From the NCBI GenBank assembly GCA_023435895.1, contig JAEZLH010000030.1, positions 13,495 to 77,494 on the forward strand: a stretch of DNA of 64,000 bases, written 5' to 3'. The stretch's first letter is position 1, and every line of letters begins with the position of its first letter. This stretch comes from Bacillota bacterium (GTDB lineage Bacteria; Bacillota; Clostridia; Lachnospirales; Lachnospiraceae). The notes beneath the pieces were generated by a model. It did not search any database, was not told the origin of the DNA, and was given only the letters and a program-made list of their open reading frames with translations. The position numbers were made by a program, and so were the translations under genes. Positions 9,481 to 18,615 of the stretch are shown piece by piece.

Positions 9481-9506
9481 ACTAATCCTCCTGTTTGACT
9501 TAATCT

Positions 9507-10034
9507 TTAATACTTATTATGATTGAGCCATCCAAAATGCGGGTATTTCAAAATTGCTTTTCCAATAATCTTGCTTCTTTTTACAAACTTGTCATTCCAA
9601 TACCTGGAATCCTCTGACACCTCCCGATGGTCTCCCATCATAAAGTAGGAGTCCTTCGGTACAACATATGGACCAAAATCTTCATCCAGCTTAGCGGTTA
9701 CATAGCTTTCTTCCAATTTCTTACCATCAATATAGACATAACCGTCCTTCCCTTCGATTGTTTCTCCGGGTAGTCCTATAATACGTTTAATATAGTCCAT
9801 TTTTTCGTCGTCCGGGAAAGGAAAAACAATAATATCTCCCCTCTTAGGGTCTGAAAACAAGTAGGACAGTCTTGAGGTAATAACACGATCCCCAATATTG
9901 ATTGTGTTTTGCATCGATCCAGTAGGCACTTCAACCTTTAGGATAATGACTTTATTGATAAATGTCGCAAGCGCAATCGCACAAACAAAGACCAAAACCC
10001 AACTAATAATCTCTTTCACTATTTTATTCTTCAT
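9507..10034 (-). CDS. lepB: Signal peptidase I
   Basis: A membrane-bound serine protease that removes signal peptides from exported proteins. One N-terminal membrane anchor (residues about 9-31) is followed by the catalytic domain outside: Ser40 in PTGSMQNT, Lys83 in MDYIKRIIGLPGE, and the box E motif GDHREVSEDSRYW. The 175-residue length and single anchor fit Gram-positive SipS-type enzymes. GGAGG lies four bases before the ATG. It lies upstream of the DUF1648 gene in the same direction. Confidence 0.95.
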   Translation of the reverse strand: MKNKIVKEIISWVLVFVCAIALATFINKVIILKVEVPTGSMQNTINIGDRVITSRLSYLFSDPKRGDIIVFPFPDDEKMDYIKRIIGLPGETIEGKDGYVYIDGKKLEESYVTAKLDEDFGPYVVPKDSYFMMGDHREVSEDSRYWNDKFVKRSKIIGKAILKYPHFGWLNHNKY

Positions 10035-10227
10035 ATTTCCTCCAATTAGCTAATCTCTAGGGTATGAAAAACCCTACGCCATAAAAATAACGGATTTAGA
10101 AAATCACATTATATGGTATGAACGTATTCTCAATTATAACCCTAGCACCATCATTTGTAAATAGGGGGCACAATCTGTTCATAAAATCATCTTGGTTTCA
10201 CCACGATTCATTCCGCTATCTAAGTAA

Positions 10228-10318
10228 GGATATGGTTTTGTCAAATGTTTCCAGAAGCGGAACCGTTTTCTCATAGTTGCATTACGTAGCGATACATAAG
10301 AATCTAAAAGCCCTGAGC
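10228..10318. repeat. Decayed copy of the palindromic miniature element (copy A)
   Basis: This 91-base stretch matches 51447-51537 without gaps at about 72 of 91 positions, including an identical TTGCATTACGTAGCG core and TCTAAAAG. The terminal inverted repeats seen in the other copies are not recognisable here, so this looks like an old or partial copy. Confidence 0.7.
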
Positions 10319-10467
10319 TTGTACCTTAGAAACCTATGTAGACAAAATAATACACATAAGTAAGAATAACTTTTCCCGTATTGTCGTAGTGAATATTACC
10401 ATTGGAGGAACATAATAGTATCCCCATTCATGTTATAAGTGATTACCAACTATGGATTCATTTAATT

Positions 10468-10502
10468 TTCCTACCCCTCCTATAAATTAGTCGAGGTAGG
10501 AA
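10468..10502 (-). terminator. Terminator of the cortex hydrolase gene
   Basis: TTCCTACC (10468-10475) pairs with GGTAGGAA (10495-10502); on the minus strand the stem is followed by AATTAAAT. It sits about 130 bases beyond the stop codon. The T-run is poor. Confidence 0.45.
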
Positions 10503-10633
10503 TTTAGTAAAGTATAATAATTACTCATAATTAAGATGTTATAATTCCTCTTAGTCACATATACATAATGAGGTGACGAAACTTGATAATAATAATTATT
10601 GTATGCACAACAGATACAAATGCACTACACTAA

Positions 10634-11917
10634 TTATAGCTTTGTAATATTATACAAAGATGACATTACCATCCAAAGTCCCGGAAAATACCGCATCACC
10701 TGCCAAACTCCTGAACCTTGCAGCTTGAATTCAGGAATTAACCGAAGCTTTGAATTCATGCTTCTCACATCATCAAACCATACCACATGGGACACTCCCT
10801 CGTCATTGGTATAATTATAAAAGGGGGACTGTGCCTCCTCGTCAAACTGAATTACCGCACCATATTGTGCTGCCTGCGCAATTGCCTCCTGATTCCCCAT
10901 GGATTTTGCAGCAGTTGTTCCCTGCACAAAAGGTAAAGGCCAATCATAAGCATAGTTTGGTGTTCCCATTAAGATTTTATCGGGATCAATCACGGTCACT
11001 CCATATTGAAGAACTCTTCTCATATTATTAATTGGAGAGGTTGCCATTGGTGGCCCATAGGTATATCCCCATTCATACGTCATCAACAACACCTCATCCG
11101 CTATCGCTCCCAGCGCCACATAATCATGTGCCTCATATAGAAGCCCTTTCATATCACCCGAAGTTTTTGGCGCAAGTGCAATTAAGGTAATTAATCCAAC
11201 CTTGTCAAGCGCCGCATTGACAGCGGTTACAAAATTAATAAAATTTTGCTTATCCTCCGGCAAAATGAATTCAAAATCAATATCGATACCGGCATATCCC
11301 TTCGCCCTTAGCGTACTCACCAGATTATTGATTAATGCAGTCTGCGCCTCCTGATTTGTAAACATGGCATGGGCACTCTCGCTGCTAAAGTTGCCTTGTG
11401 CATCCATGGGTGCCAGCACCATAATGGGCAACACACCAAATTCCTTGGCTATGGCAATCAATTCACTGTCATCAATAGGCACCAGTTCTCCTGTGGCCGT
11501 AAAACCGTAGGTGAACAAAGATAGATAGGTTAAAAACGGCAATGTCTTTCTTAGAACGGCACGATCAATAAACGGATAGGCATATCCGTTTGTTACTACT
11601 GTATCGATTTTCTCTTCCCCTGCATAGGTTATGACCAAAACTTCTCCTGGATATAAACCTTCTCTTGCGGCTATTTGTGGATTATTTTGAAAGATCTGAT
11701 TCGGATTCACATCATAGTTTTGTGCAATTGAGTACACCGTATCCCCTTCGGCAACCGTATGCACCACCTCCGGTTTTCGGATTCCAATACTTTGACCAAC
11801 AACCAATTTTTCCGGATTCGGAAGTTCATTTTCGATAATGATTCTTTCTGCGGACACTCCGTATTGATTGGAAATCGAAGTCATCGAATCTCCCGGTTTC
11901 ACCACATGAATCTGCAT
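10634..11917 (-). CDS. LysM / GH18 spore cortex-lytic hydrolase (SleL/YaaH type)
   Basis: Likely an N-acetylglucosaminidase acting on cortex peptidoglycan during spore germination. Two LysM peptidoglycan-binding modules (residues about 2-47 and 52-97, each with a VxxGDxxxxI pattern) precede a glycoside hydrolase 18 barrel (about 105-420) with the catalytic signature GIDIDFEF near residue 210, matching DxxDxDxE. No signal peptide, as is usual for SleL/YaaH proteins, which are incorporated during sporulation. Length of 427 residues equals the family. GGAG is found just before the ATG. It indicates a spore former. The gene stands alone between two terminators. Confidence 0.9.
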   Translation of the reverse strand: MQIHVVKPGDSMTSISNQYGVSAERIIIENELPNPEKLVVGQSIGIRKPEVVHTVAEGDTVYSIAQNYDVNPNQIFQNNPQIAAREGLYPGEVLVITYAGEEKIDTVVTNGYAYPFIDRAVLRKTLPFLTYLSLFTYGFTATGELVPIDDSELIAIAKEFGVLPIMVLAPMDAQGNFSSESAHAMFTNQEAQTALINNLVSTLRAKGYAGIDIDFEFILPEDKQNFINFVTAVNAALDKVGLITLIALAPKTSGDMKGLLYEAHDYVALGAIADEVLLMTYEWGYTYGPPMATSPINNMRRVLQYGVTVIDPDKILMGTPNYAYDWPLPFVQGTTAAKSMGNQEAIAQAAQYGAVIQFDEEAQSPFYNYTNDEGVSHVVWFDDVRSMNSKLRLIPEFKLQGSGVWQVMRYFPGLWMVMSSLYNITKL

Positions 11918-12003
11918 AGCTCTCCATTCCGCCTGGCGCCCCTATTTCGCCACTGCAAATAAAAACTTCATATTAATATATGCCATGTGCATTCAAAGGT
12001 GTT

Positions 12004-12065
12004 AAAAAAGCGCCCTATACAAGGAGTTTAGCCGTAAAGCTGAGAAAAACTCATTGTATAGGACG
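12004..12065 (-). terminator. Terminator of the ABC-2 transporter operon
   Basis: A 19-base stem with two mismatches (12011-12029 with 12047-12065); on the minus strand it is followed by TTTTTT. It separates the transporter operon from the cortex hydrolase gene. Confidence 0.85.
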
Positions 12066-12149
12066 GTTTGAATAATAATTGTTTTGTGGCATTTTCATAA
12101 TACAAAAAACTGCAAACTCATGACTTTTTGAATGTTCAAAATGCGTCTG

Positions 12150-12198
12150 CCACAGTATAAGCGAACCCTTGATACCTTAATTATTTACTTTACATCAC
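12150..12198. repeat. Shared 3'-end segment, copy 1
   Basis: 37 of 49 bases match 14500-14548. Over the first 47 bases all ten differences are transitions. It covers the last codons and trailer of the ABC-2 permease gene. Confidence 0.7.
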
Positions 12199-12964
12199 TT
12201 TTCTTGAAGGCAAGAAGACCAAAAGCCGTGGCGATAACAAAATATACCACTGCAACCAGGAAGGACCTAAGATATTCTGTAGGCTGGGATTGTAGCGAAG
12301 CATAGATTGCTATATTACTCGCAAGATCAACATAAGTAAAATGAATCTTATTTTTAGAAATCATTTCAAATATTTGCAGTATCGTAGGAATAAAAATTGT
12401 TACCCCCAGTATGTTAATTGAAATGGTTCCCGCGTTGTTACGGATGGTCATACCGACAAATACCAGTAAGGATACGAACGCAGCGTATAATAATAGTTCG
12501 ATTCCCACGGTCTTCAGAATATGCACCAAGATATCCGTGGAAAAATCTCCGAATCCTCCCACAAGTATGGACCCGATGATGGTACCGGTTATTATGGTAG
12601 CAAATATCAGCATATAAGCAGCCACAATCATAGTAATCAGCTTCGAAAGATAAACGTGAATTCTTGAGAAACCTTTTGATATCACATTCTTCATGGTACC
12701 ATGGGTGAACTCAGAAGTAATAAATATGCCTACTATAATTGCCAATATAATTCGGTTATCCTGATCTCCAAAAGCGTATAATCCCAGTGTTAGTCCGTCT
12801 TTAGGTAAAGTAGATGAGTACCCTTCCATCTTGGATGAGGCTTTATCCATTATGAAAAATGCAATTAACCCCAGATTAAAGAGAAATACAGCGATTGCGG
12901 TACAGATATAATATGACTTGCTTCGAAATAACCGAAAAAAGTCTGATTTTAATAATCTTGACAT
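12185..12964 (-). CDS. ABC-2 type transporter permease
   Basis: A 259-residue membrane protein with about six hydrophobic segments, the first after a short basic start (SRLLKSDFFRLFRSKSYY), typical of ABC-2 permeases of the bacitracin/lantibiotic-immunity type. The motif FTHGTMKNVISKGFSR is characteristic of this group. It lies 18 bases after the ATPase gene and forms a transporter with it. Substrate unknown; antimicrobial peptide export or immunity is the usual guess. The last few codons and the trailer (12150-12198) share a sequence block with the end of the gene at 14535. Confidence 0.85.
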   Translation of the reverse strand: MSRLLKSDFFRLFRSKSYYICTAIAVFLFNLGLIAFFIMDKASSKMEGYSSTLPKDGLTLGLYAFGDQDNRIILAIIVGIFITSEFTHGTMKNVISKGFSRIHVYLSKLITMIVAAYMLIFATIITGTIIGSILVGGFGDFSTDILVHILKTVGIELLLYAAFVSLLVFVGMTIRNNAGTISINILGVTIFIPTILQIFEMISKNKIHFTYVDLASNIAIYASLQSQPTEYLRSFLVAVVYFVIATAFGLLAFKKSDVK

Positions 12965-12982
12965 TTTTTTCCTCCCTCCTAA

Positions 12983-13900
12983 TTAATTCATTTTATTATC
13001 GGTGGCTTCCATCAGCTGCATAAAATATGCTTCCAAATCCTGTCCAACGATAGAACTGGAATTCACAAAAATTCCATTCTTTGCAAGTTCCATATTAATA
13101 ATACCTGCCTTATCAAGATCTTCTCTAATACGAATGGTATTATCATCCACTAATTGAATTGCTGATGGATTAACAATGGTTGATAGAATGCTTTGTGCCT
13201 CCGATATCTTATCTACCTTCAACTCCAGTTCACCCTTACACCTTTGTTCCAGCTCCTCTTTGGTAAATTCAGTGACCATAACTCCGTTATTAATTACCCC
13301 ATATCGAGTGGCAATTTTTGAAAGTTCTCCAAGAATATGACTGGATATTAAAATAGTAATTTGTTTCTCTTGGTTTAATCTTAATACCAGCTCCCTGATT
13401 TCCTTAATGCCGGTAGGATCAAGACCGTTAATTGGCTCATCCAACATCAAGAATTCAGGATCACCTAACAGAGAGATTGCTATTGCAAGTCGTTGTTTCA
13501 TACCCAATGAAAAATTCTTTGCTTTCTTTTTTCCGGTGTTTTGAAGTCCTACCAGTGCCAGCATTTCCTTCACATTTTTCTTTGGCTCAAGACCTAGTAA
13601 CAAGCAATAGTAGTGAAGATTTTGCTTAGCTGTCATGTGCGGGAACACTGCTGGATTTTCAATCATTGTGCCGATTTTACTTCGTTGTGCATCCAAATCC
13701 TCACTTTCAAAAAGCTTAATGGTTCCCTTTGTTGGACTGGCAAGCCCCGCTGCCATTCTGATTAGGGTTGTCTTTCCTGCCCCGTTTCTACCGATAAATC
13801 CGTAAATATCACCTCTAAGAACGTTGATATTTATGCCATTGACTGCAGCTTTCCTTCCGAAAAGCTTTGTTAAGCCATTGGTTTGCAGTACATACTCCAT
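12983..13900 (-). CDS. ABC transporter ATP-binding protein (BcrA-like)
   Basis: A 305-residue ATPase energising the neighbouring ABC-2 permease. Walker A GRNGAGKTT (Lys43), signature LGMKQRL (instead of LSGGQ, as is common in BcrA-type proteins), Walker B FLMLDEPINGLDP and the H-loop ISSHIL are visible. A C-terminal extension after residue about 215 is typical of this group. AGGAGG lies before the ATG. It is the first gene of the pair. Confidence 0.93.
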   Translation of the reverse strand: MEYVLQTNGLTKLFGRKAAVNGININVLRGDIYGFIGRNGAGKTTLIRMAAGLASPTKGTIKLFESEDLDAQRSKIGTMIENPAVFPHMTAKQNLHYYCLLLGLEPKKNVKEMLALVGLQNTGKKKAKNFSLGMKQRLAIAISLLGDPEFLMLDEPINGLDPTGIKEIRELVLRLNQEKQITILISSHILGELSKIATRYGVINNGVMVTEFTKEELEQRCKGELELKVDKISEAQSILSTIVNPSAIQLVDDNTIRIREDLDKAGIINMELAKNGIFVNSSSIVGQDLEAYFMQLMEATDNKMN

Positions 13901-14130
13901 GTAAACATCCTCCTAACTTTGTAATATCATGTTAATTTTTAAACCAACTAAGCCATATTTTACCATATATAATCAAGAAAAACATTAAAACTTTATTAAA
14001 ATTTAATATTTGCCTAAAATGAAAAAGTAAATTTAATATTTGATGATATCGAGGTCAACTAACCCTTAAAACGGAGTTCGTCGGCATTTGCTTAAAGCAC
14101 AAAAATGAATACAGCTATAGATTGTTAAAA

Positions 14131-14372
14131 AAAATAGTTAAATCAAAAACTCAGACTGTTGAATTAAATACTCAAATAATAAAACAAAAGCCCAGACTGG
14201 TGATTAAATACTCAAATAATAAAACAAAAACTCAGACTAGTGATTAAATACTCAAATAGCAAAACAAAAACTCAGACTGGTGAATTAAAACTCAAATAAT
14301 AAATCAAAAACCCAGACTGGTGATTAAAAATTCAAATAGTAAAACAAAAACCCATACTGGTGATTAAAAAAA
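14131..14372. repeat. Tandem repeat array, 40-bp unit, about six copies
   Basis: Five full units begin at 14152, 14193, 14233, 14273 and 14313 (41, 40, 40, 40 and 40 bases), with partial units at both ends. Each begins CAGACTGGTG and ends in an A-rich AACAAAAACC/T. Units differ by a few bases. There are no unique spacers, so it is a minisatellite and not CRISPR. Confidence 0.9.
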
Positions 14373-14435
14373 TGCTACAAATCACTTATCCAGGTTTGTA
14401 GCTTATTGCACTACCCGGTTATGATTTGTAGCATT
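14371..14435 (-). terminator. Terminator of the 15.8-14.5 kb unit
   Basis: AATGCTACAAATCA (14371-14384) pairs with TGATTTGTAGCATT (14422-14435). An alternative shorter hairpin (GCTACAAA 14374-14381 with TTTGTAGC 14395-14402) gives, on the minus strand, a stem followed directly by ATTTTTTT. Two competing helices share one arm. Confidence 0.7.
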
Positions 14436-14499
14436 TGTATGATTTAATTTACGATTAGTGTATCAAAAAGGTCTTTCTACAGAGTCCATAGGCAATTTT

Positions 14500-14548
14500 C
14501 CACAGTATAAACAGACTCTTGACACCCTAATCATTTATTTTGTATCCA
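14500..14548. repeat. Shared 3'-end segment, copy 2
   Basis: Counterpart of 12150-12198. It covers the last codons (HVDTK, compared with SDVK) and trailer of the 214-residue unknown gene, at the same offset from the stop codon. Confidence 0.7.
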
Positions 14549-15179
14549 CATGAATACTTTGAACTTCTGCCTTAATGTTATTACTGATTAATAGTTTATT
14601 CATCAACTCAGTCAACTCATCCTTATATTCATTCAGGAACAAGGCAGTTACATCATCCCGTTCTTCTTTCGGGATTGCTCTGATTGCACCTTGGAGAACC
14701 TGCCTTGGCAACCTCTTTAAGCTAATAAGAAGCTTTGGTAATTTGGAGGACTCATCCTCTTTCTCAGAAAGCTGCTGAAGTATCACCGGAAGTAAATTGT
14801 CCGCTGTTCTTTCGTAGTCCAATTCGTCCACTACAATTTCAATTTTCAGCATACTCTTATTGCTCCTTTCGGCTGTCCAGACCTTAATCTGCATCACCTT
14901 TCCAATAATCTGATAATGCGTCAAAAGGGTATTACAATATTCCAGTAACAATTCATTAAACCGTGGAAGTATCCAAACTGCTAATTCCGATTTTTTTGGG
15001 ATTTTTGAAAAAATAAATTTTGAAAATCGATTTGGTCTTCCTTCTTTGCTGATTAATTTTGATATTACATCATAAAATAATCGATCCTGCTCAGAAAGCC
15101 ATTTTATCAAATAGGGCATCATAAGCTCAACCAAGGAATCATAATTTATTTCTTCCACTTGTGCCTTCACTCTCAGCAT
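14535..15179 (-). CDS. Unknown protein made of two tandem related domains, 214 residues
   Basis: I do not recognise a named family. The two halves are clearly related: LRVKAQVEEINYDSLVELMM...WLSE in the first half aligns with LKIEIVVDELDYERTADNLL...QLSE in the second, and the later segments IPKKSEL...VMQIKV and IPKEERD...VQSIHV also align. Each half looks like an alpha/beta unit with a strand, two to three helices and a closing strand. No signal peptide or membrane segment. It follows the zinc-phospholipase-like gene by 34 bases and probably shares its promoter at 15910-15938. Confidence 0.7.
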   Translation of the reverse strand: MLRVKAQVEEINYDSLVELMMPYLIKWLSEQDRLFYDVISKLISKEGRPNRFSKFIFSKIPKKSELAVWILPRFNELLLEYCNTLLTHYQIIGKVMQIKVWTAERSNKSMLKIEIVVDELDYERTADNLLPVILQQLSEKEDESSKLPKLLISLKRLPRQVLQGAIRAIPKEERDDVTALFLNEYKDELTELMNKLLISNNIKAEVQSIHVDTK

Positions 15180-15213
15180 ATGAAAAGCCCTCCTTCATAA
15201 AAGAGCTGTATTC

Positions 15214-15807
15214 TTACACGATTGCACATTCCTTTATGTAACCGTTCATAGACTTCTCCAAAAAGGACAGAATGGCATCCACTACTTTATAGCATAAATC
15301 AATAATATATTTGATATCCTGGTGAACATTCTTTATTGCTTTTAAATATTCCTTATGAGTAATCCAAATCAAATTAATAATATCCTCAAAGGAACAGTGA
15401 ATTTGTCTTTGAACCCTCTCCCTTTGATTTTCCTCATGATTTACATAAGCTTTTAATGAGTGTTTTAACTCTTTTTCATAATAAACGTGTCCTGTAATCG
15501 TACCATCAAAGATTTCATTATGGGGATATGTACAATAATCAGACAAATAATGAGTAATCACTCCAAGGTGTCTTGCATAATAGCCATCTATTCCTCTTGT
15601 ATAATCATAGTCTACAGTTATCTTTTTGATTTCATCCATTAGCGTTAGAAAAGTTTCGTCAATCGTATGCCTTTTTGTAAGAAAGGAAGGCTTTAAATCC
15701 GGTAATATACTTCCAATGTAAAACGATTTTTTGTGGTCTTCTAAATCCTGCACCTGCATATTATTTACCAAAAACTTCGCAAGTGAGATATGAGATTTCT
15801 TTCTCAA
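15214..15807 (-). CDS. Zinc-dependent phospholipase C-like domain protein
   Basis: A 197-residue mostly helical protein resembling the zinc-dependent phospholipase C fold: SHISLAKFL with an early His, IGSILPDLKPS with a metal-type Asp, and HYLSDYCTYPHNEIF with spaced His/Asp. No signal peptide, so it probably acts inside the cell, and enzymatic activity is uncertain. The start is TTG at 15807 with GGAGG seven bases upstream. It has its own promoter and is followed by the duplicated-domain protein. It lies downstream of the tubulin/GTPase operon but seems to be a separate unit. Confidence 0.75.
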   Translation of the reverse strand: MRKKSHISLAKFLVNNMQVQDLEDHKKSFYIGSILPDLKPSFLTKRHTIDETFLTLMDEIKKITVDYDYTRGIDGYYARHLGVITHYLSDYCTYPHNEIFDGTITGHVYYEKELKHSLKAYVNHEENQRERVQRQIHCSFEDIINLIWITHKEYLKAIKNVHQDIKYIIDLCYKVVDAILSFLEKSMNGYIKECAIV

Positions 15808-16195
15808 TTCCTATCCTCCTTGGGGTAACATAAATCCCCTGCCAATCAGTAAGTCTTCTTCGTAATCAAATGTCTTGTACCGTGTACACTCATTCTATTT
15901 ACGAAAAATATCATACACTATTTCACTTTATTCTACAAGTGAATTTATGTTCACAATATACCATCAAGGAGTTATGTTCCCTCCCTGCCAAACTCGGATT
16001 CATGATTTCGATAAATAAATTCCGAAAACGAGTATTTGCATTGTTGAATCATCTCCTCAACTTTGACTGTGGGAACAGTAATGCTACACCTAGTCATGAT
16101 TATATTCAGCACATAAATCGAAAAACAACGTATATCATCCCGGCTAATTGACAACGGATGCAGGTTTGTAGCCATATAAATATTACCCAAGCTTT
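15808..16195. other. Intergenic region between GAP1-like gene and phospholipase-like gene
   Basis: A 388-base gap. The only clear feature is a minus-strand promoter (15910-15938). A 72-codon minus-strand frame (15972-16190) with a TTG start lacks a ribosome binding site and recognisable content, so I do not call it. Confidence 0.5.
15910..15938 (-). promoter_or_regulatory. Promoter of the phospholipase-like gene unit
   Basis: On the minus strand: TTGTAG (15938-15933), 17-base spacer, TATGAT (15915-15910). About 100 bases upstream of the TTG start. Confidence 0.5.
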
Positions 16196-18610
16196 TTACA
16201 GACGTCGAAATGGGAATTTAATTTCTATCTCCACTCTTTTTCTCCTTCTTGTTTTATGAAATGCTATATCCTCCTCACCCTCAGAGCTGATATCAGATAA
16301 ATTATAATCAGATAAACCCATGCTCTCTAAAAATCGGTTATAGGGTTCCTTTAAATCACTCCTCTTGGTACAATGATAAAGATGATGTACTACTACACTC
16401 TTTATTATCTCGTTTACACTCCCATTGTCTATCCTTTGTTTCACTTCTGCCCTGTCACAAAAAGCGCCTAATCCCAAAAGTCCATCCACCTTTATTATTT
16501 GCTCTGCTATTTTTTCCATTAGTTCTTCATTTTCACAAACAAAAATTGCACAAAAGAAATCATAATAATCATCCTTATCAAAAGGATCTCCCTCATACCG
16601 TTTAATCAGTTTGGCTATTTCAACTTGATATAATGTACCTATTTTTCTTATCAACGCATCGGGGCTAATCTCTAATTCCTGATTCACATCAGAAACCGTT
16701 CCCAAAAGCAACACTTCCTGCAACTTAAGCTCATGCACTCGTAAGCTCAGCTTTTCCAGCGGGCGATTTAAAGGGATAGCGGGCATGGTATTTTCATATT
16801 CTGAAAGCCTTAAGTCAATCATCCATTGATAGAAACCATTTATCTCTTTCCTAGTAATCTTATCAAATTCTTTACTTTTCACATGCTTACTGATAACCAA
16901 ATAACATAGTTTTTGAGGAATAAATAAATATGCCTTCTTAAGCACTGGATTTAGAGCCCCAATTAAGTTGTTCAGTAATTCTATGCGATCCGCTGAATAA
17001 GGTCTTTCCATTATCTTATCAATAACCTGTTCCATCTCATCGATGAATACCGAATTTAAAACCAAAGAAGGATAGCGCTCGTAACTTTGTTCCATATAGC
17101 GAACTGCCTTCTTAAGTTTAACAGCTTCTGTCCATTCTTTCTTTGATAATAAAGAATCCAAGATGGTTTTAATTAATACTTTGGCAACCGAGTAATACTT
17201 TCTATGCTCATATATGTGATGGATTACTGCTTCATTAATTTCTTCATTCTGATATAGGTAATTGGTTATTACTATAATTCCCGGCGCTCCCAGATTCTTT
17301 TCTGCTGCTTTGAGACATTGGTCGCACAATACTTGAATGATTGTGTTTCTAAGATTGATCCCATAGGTATAAACCTGATCAATCCACTCCAGATCATCCC
17401 TGTTGTATTGCACTGCTGTGAACAGAATGCGAACTATATTATATATTTTATTCATTCCGTAAGAAGTCAATGCTTCATAGCTTTTGAGCAAATCACATAC
17501 CTTTAACGCAAGCCTTTTTCGTTTCTCCACTGTATCAAACTGTTTCTTATGATGAGCATAAATCTTATTACAATCCTCCTGAGTCAACGAATCGCCTTCT
17601 GAAAATCCCCTGTTGTTATCTGAAACCATTAGCCACAAAAGCCATACTTCGCAATAGGAATAAATAAAAGCTACCTTTACATTCTCTAATGGGATAACTG
17701 CCTTATATAAATCATCATAAAATTTATTTAAATGGGACATCGGTGTACTTTCACCATAGATTTTACCCACCATCCAGTCTATGATAGGTGTGCTTTCACT
17801 ATTAGGTAATAAACCCTGCAAACAGACATTATTCCCAAAATCAAAGATATAATTTTTGTCCTTCTCATAGATCCCATGAATTCGATTTTCGGAATGATCA
17901 GGAATAAAAATAACACCCACATTACCGGGAATCGGATTGGAGAGTGGATTATAGAAAGTTGAACTATAGGTTGTAAAACCAGCTCCGGTCAACAGACAAG
18001 GAGGCATAATCGAAAAAACCAGTTCCATCAATTGCTTTGCCCGAAGTGAGCCTTCATTATCATTGGAGGATAGGTAACAATAGATTCGTTTAGTGGAACC
18101 ACCAAAGACCTCCATACAACATAAAATAAAGTCTCTTAGCTTTGGTTCATCAATGGAACACTCTTCAAACAAACGGTCGGAATCAATCTTGGCGAATTGA
18201 CTACTTACGTTCCCTTCTCTATTTTGTTCTATGCGACTATGGTATTCCTCAACAGTATGATAAAAAGTTCTATCCCTGAATAATTCGTGGGAGTTATGTA
18301 ACGCTCTCCCATAATCTAATTCTGTCAGGAGATAAGTATGCATAAAACTGGTATGTCTAAAACCACTTTCCTCACTGGTTCCTGCCGGCACAAAAGAGGT
18401 GACACCTAATATCCCAACCCTTCGATTTCCCATTTTTTCATTATAAAAATAAAACGCCTCCGGCAGTGTGCTTTGATTTAACCCTTCAACCAATGAATAA
18501 CTCTTTAAGCCCTCCATTTTTAATAGCTCATTTTTAGTAAATGGAATACTGTCCTCATTAATCTGGCAATATCCCGAGTTTTTTCTTCCATACAGGAATT
18601 GATATATCAT
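16196..18610 (-). CDS. GAP1-like GTPase-associated protein, 804 residues
   Basis: Last gene of the tubulin/GTPase operon. The N-terminal 150 residues (MIYQFLYGRKNSGYCQ..., then RHTSFMHTYLLTE with His residues, then LHNSHELFRDRTF) resemble the N-terminal domain of proteins called GTPase-associated protein 1, which occur beside double-GTPase proteins in predicted bacterial conflict systems; this family name is from memory. The middle region continues as a globular module (IYCYLSSNDN, GVIFIPDHSENRIHG) and the remainder to residue 780 is helical. The end is strongly basic (KTRRRKRVEIEIKFPFRR). No membrane segment. It starts 5 bases after the GTPase gene, which supports a direct partnership. Its biochemical role is unknown. 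Confidence 0.7.
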   Translation of the reverse strand: MIYQFLYGRKNSGYCQINEDSIPFTKNELLKMEGLKSYSLVEGLNQSTLPEAFYFYNEKMGNRRVGILGVTSFVPAGTSEESGFRHTSFMHTYLLTELDYGRALHNSHELFRDRTFYHTVEEYHSRIEQNREGNVSSQFAKIDSDRLFEECSIDEPKLRDFILCCMEVFGGSTKRIYCYLSSNDNEGSLRAKQLMELVFSIMPPCLLTGAGFTTYSSTFYNPLSNPIPGNVGVIFIPDHSENRIHGIYEKDKNYIFDFGNNVCLQGLLPNSESTPIIDWMVGKIYGESTPMSHLNKFYDDLYKAVIPLENVKVAFIYSYCEVWLLWLMVSDNNRGFSEGDSLTQEDCNKIYAHHKKQFDTVEKRKRLALKVCDLLKSYEALTSYGMNKIYNIVRILFTAVQYNRDDLEWIDQVYTYGINLRNTIIQVLCDQCLKAAEKNLGAPGIIVITNYLYQNEEINEAVIHHIYEHRKYYSVAKVLIKTILDSLLSKKEWTEAVKLKKAVRYMEQSYERYPSLVLNSVFIDEMEQVIDKIMERPYSADRIELLNNLIGALNPVLKKAYLFIPQKLCYLVISKHVKSKEFDKITRKEINGFYQWMIDLRLSEYENTMPAIPLNRPLEKLSLRVHELKLQEVLLLGTVSDVNQELEISPDALIRKIGTLYQVEIAKLIKRYEGDPFDKDDYYDFFCAIFVCENEELMEKIAEQIIKVDGLLGLGAFCDRAEVKQRIDNGSVNEIIKSVVVHHLYHCTKRSDLKEPYNRFLESMGLSDYNLSDISSEGEEDIAFHKTRRRKRVEIEIKFPFRRL

Positions 18611-18615
18611 TCCAT

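Larger units (their letters stand above)
10035..10633. other. Long intergenic region upstream of lepB
   Basis: About 600 bases with no convincing gene. It holds a terminator for the cortex hydrolase gene (10468-10502) and a decayed copy of the palindromic element (10228-10318). The remainder is A+T-rich with no structure I can name. Confidence 0.6.
13901..14534. other. Intergenic region with tandem array and terminator
   Basis: No gene is seen in this 634-base stretch. It contains upstream sequence of the ABC pair, a 40-bp tandem array (14131-14372), a terminator-like inverted repeat (14371-14435) and a 49-base block shared with 12150-12198. A short direct repeat AATTTAATATTTG occurs at about 14001 and 14031. 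Confidence 0.7.

Noticed and set aside
10599..10814. 71-codon plus-strand frame
   Set aside because: Mostly antisense to the 3' end of the LysM/GH18 gene and lacking a good start.
14131..14372. CRISPR array
   Set aside because: Units are contiguous 40-bp repeats without unique spacers, and no cas genes are present. The same applies to the array at 50052-50350.
15870..16151. 93-codon plus-strand frame
   Set aside because: No binding site, unlikely composition and antisense to the local transcription.
15972..16190. 72-codon minus-strand frame between the GAP1-like and phospholipase-like genes
   Set aside because: TTG start without a binding site and no recognisable content; it overlaps the upstream region of the phospholipase-like gene promoter.
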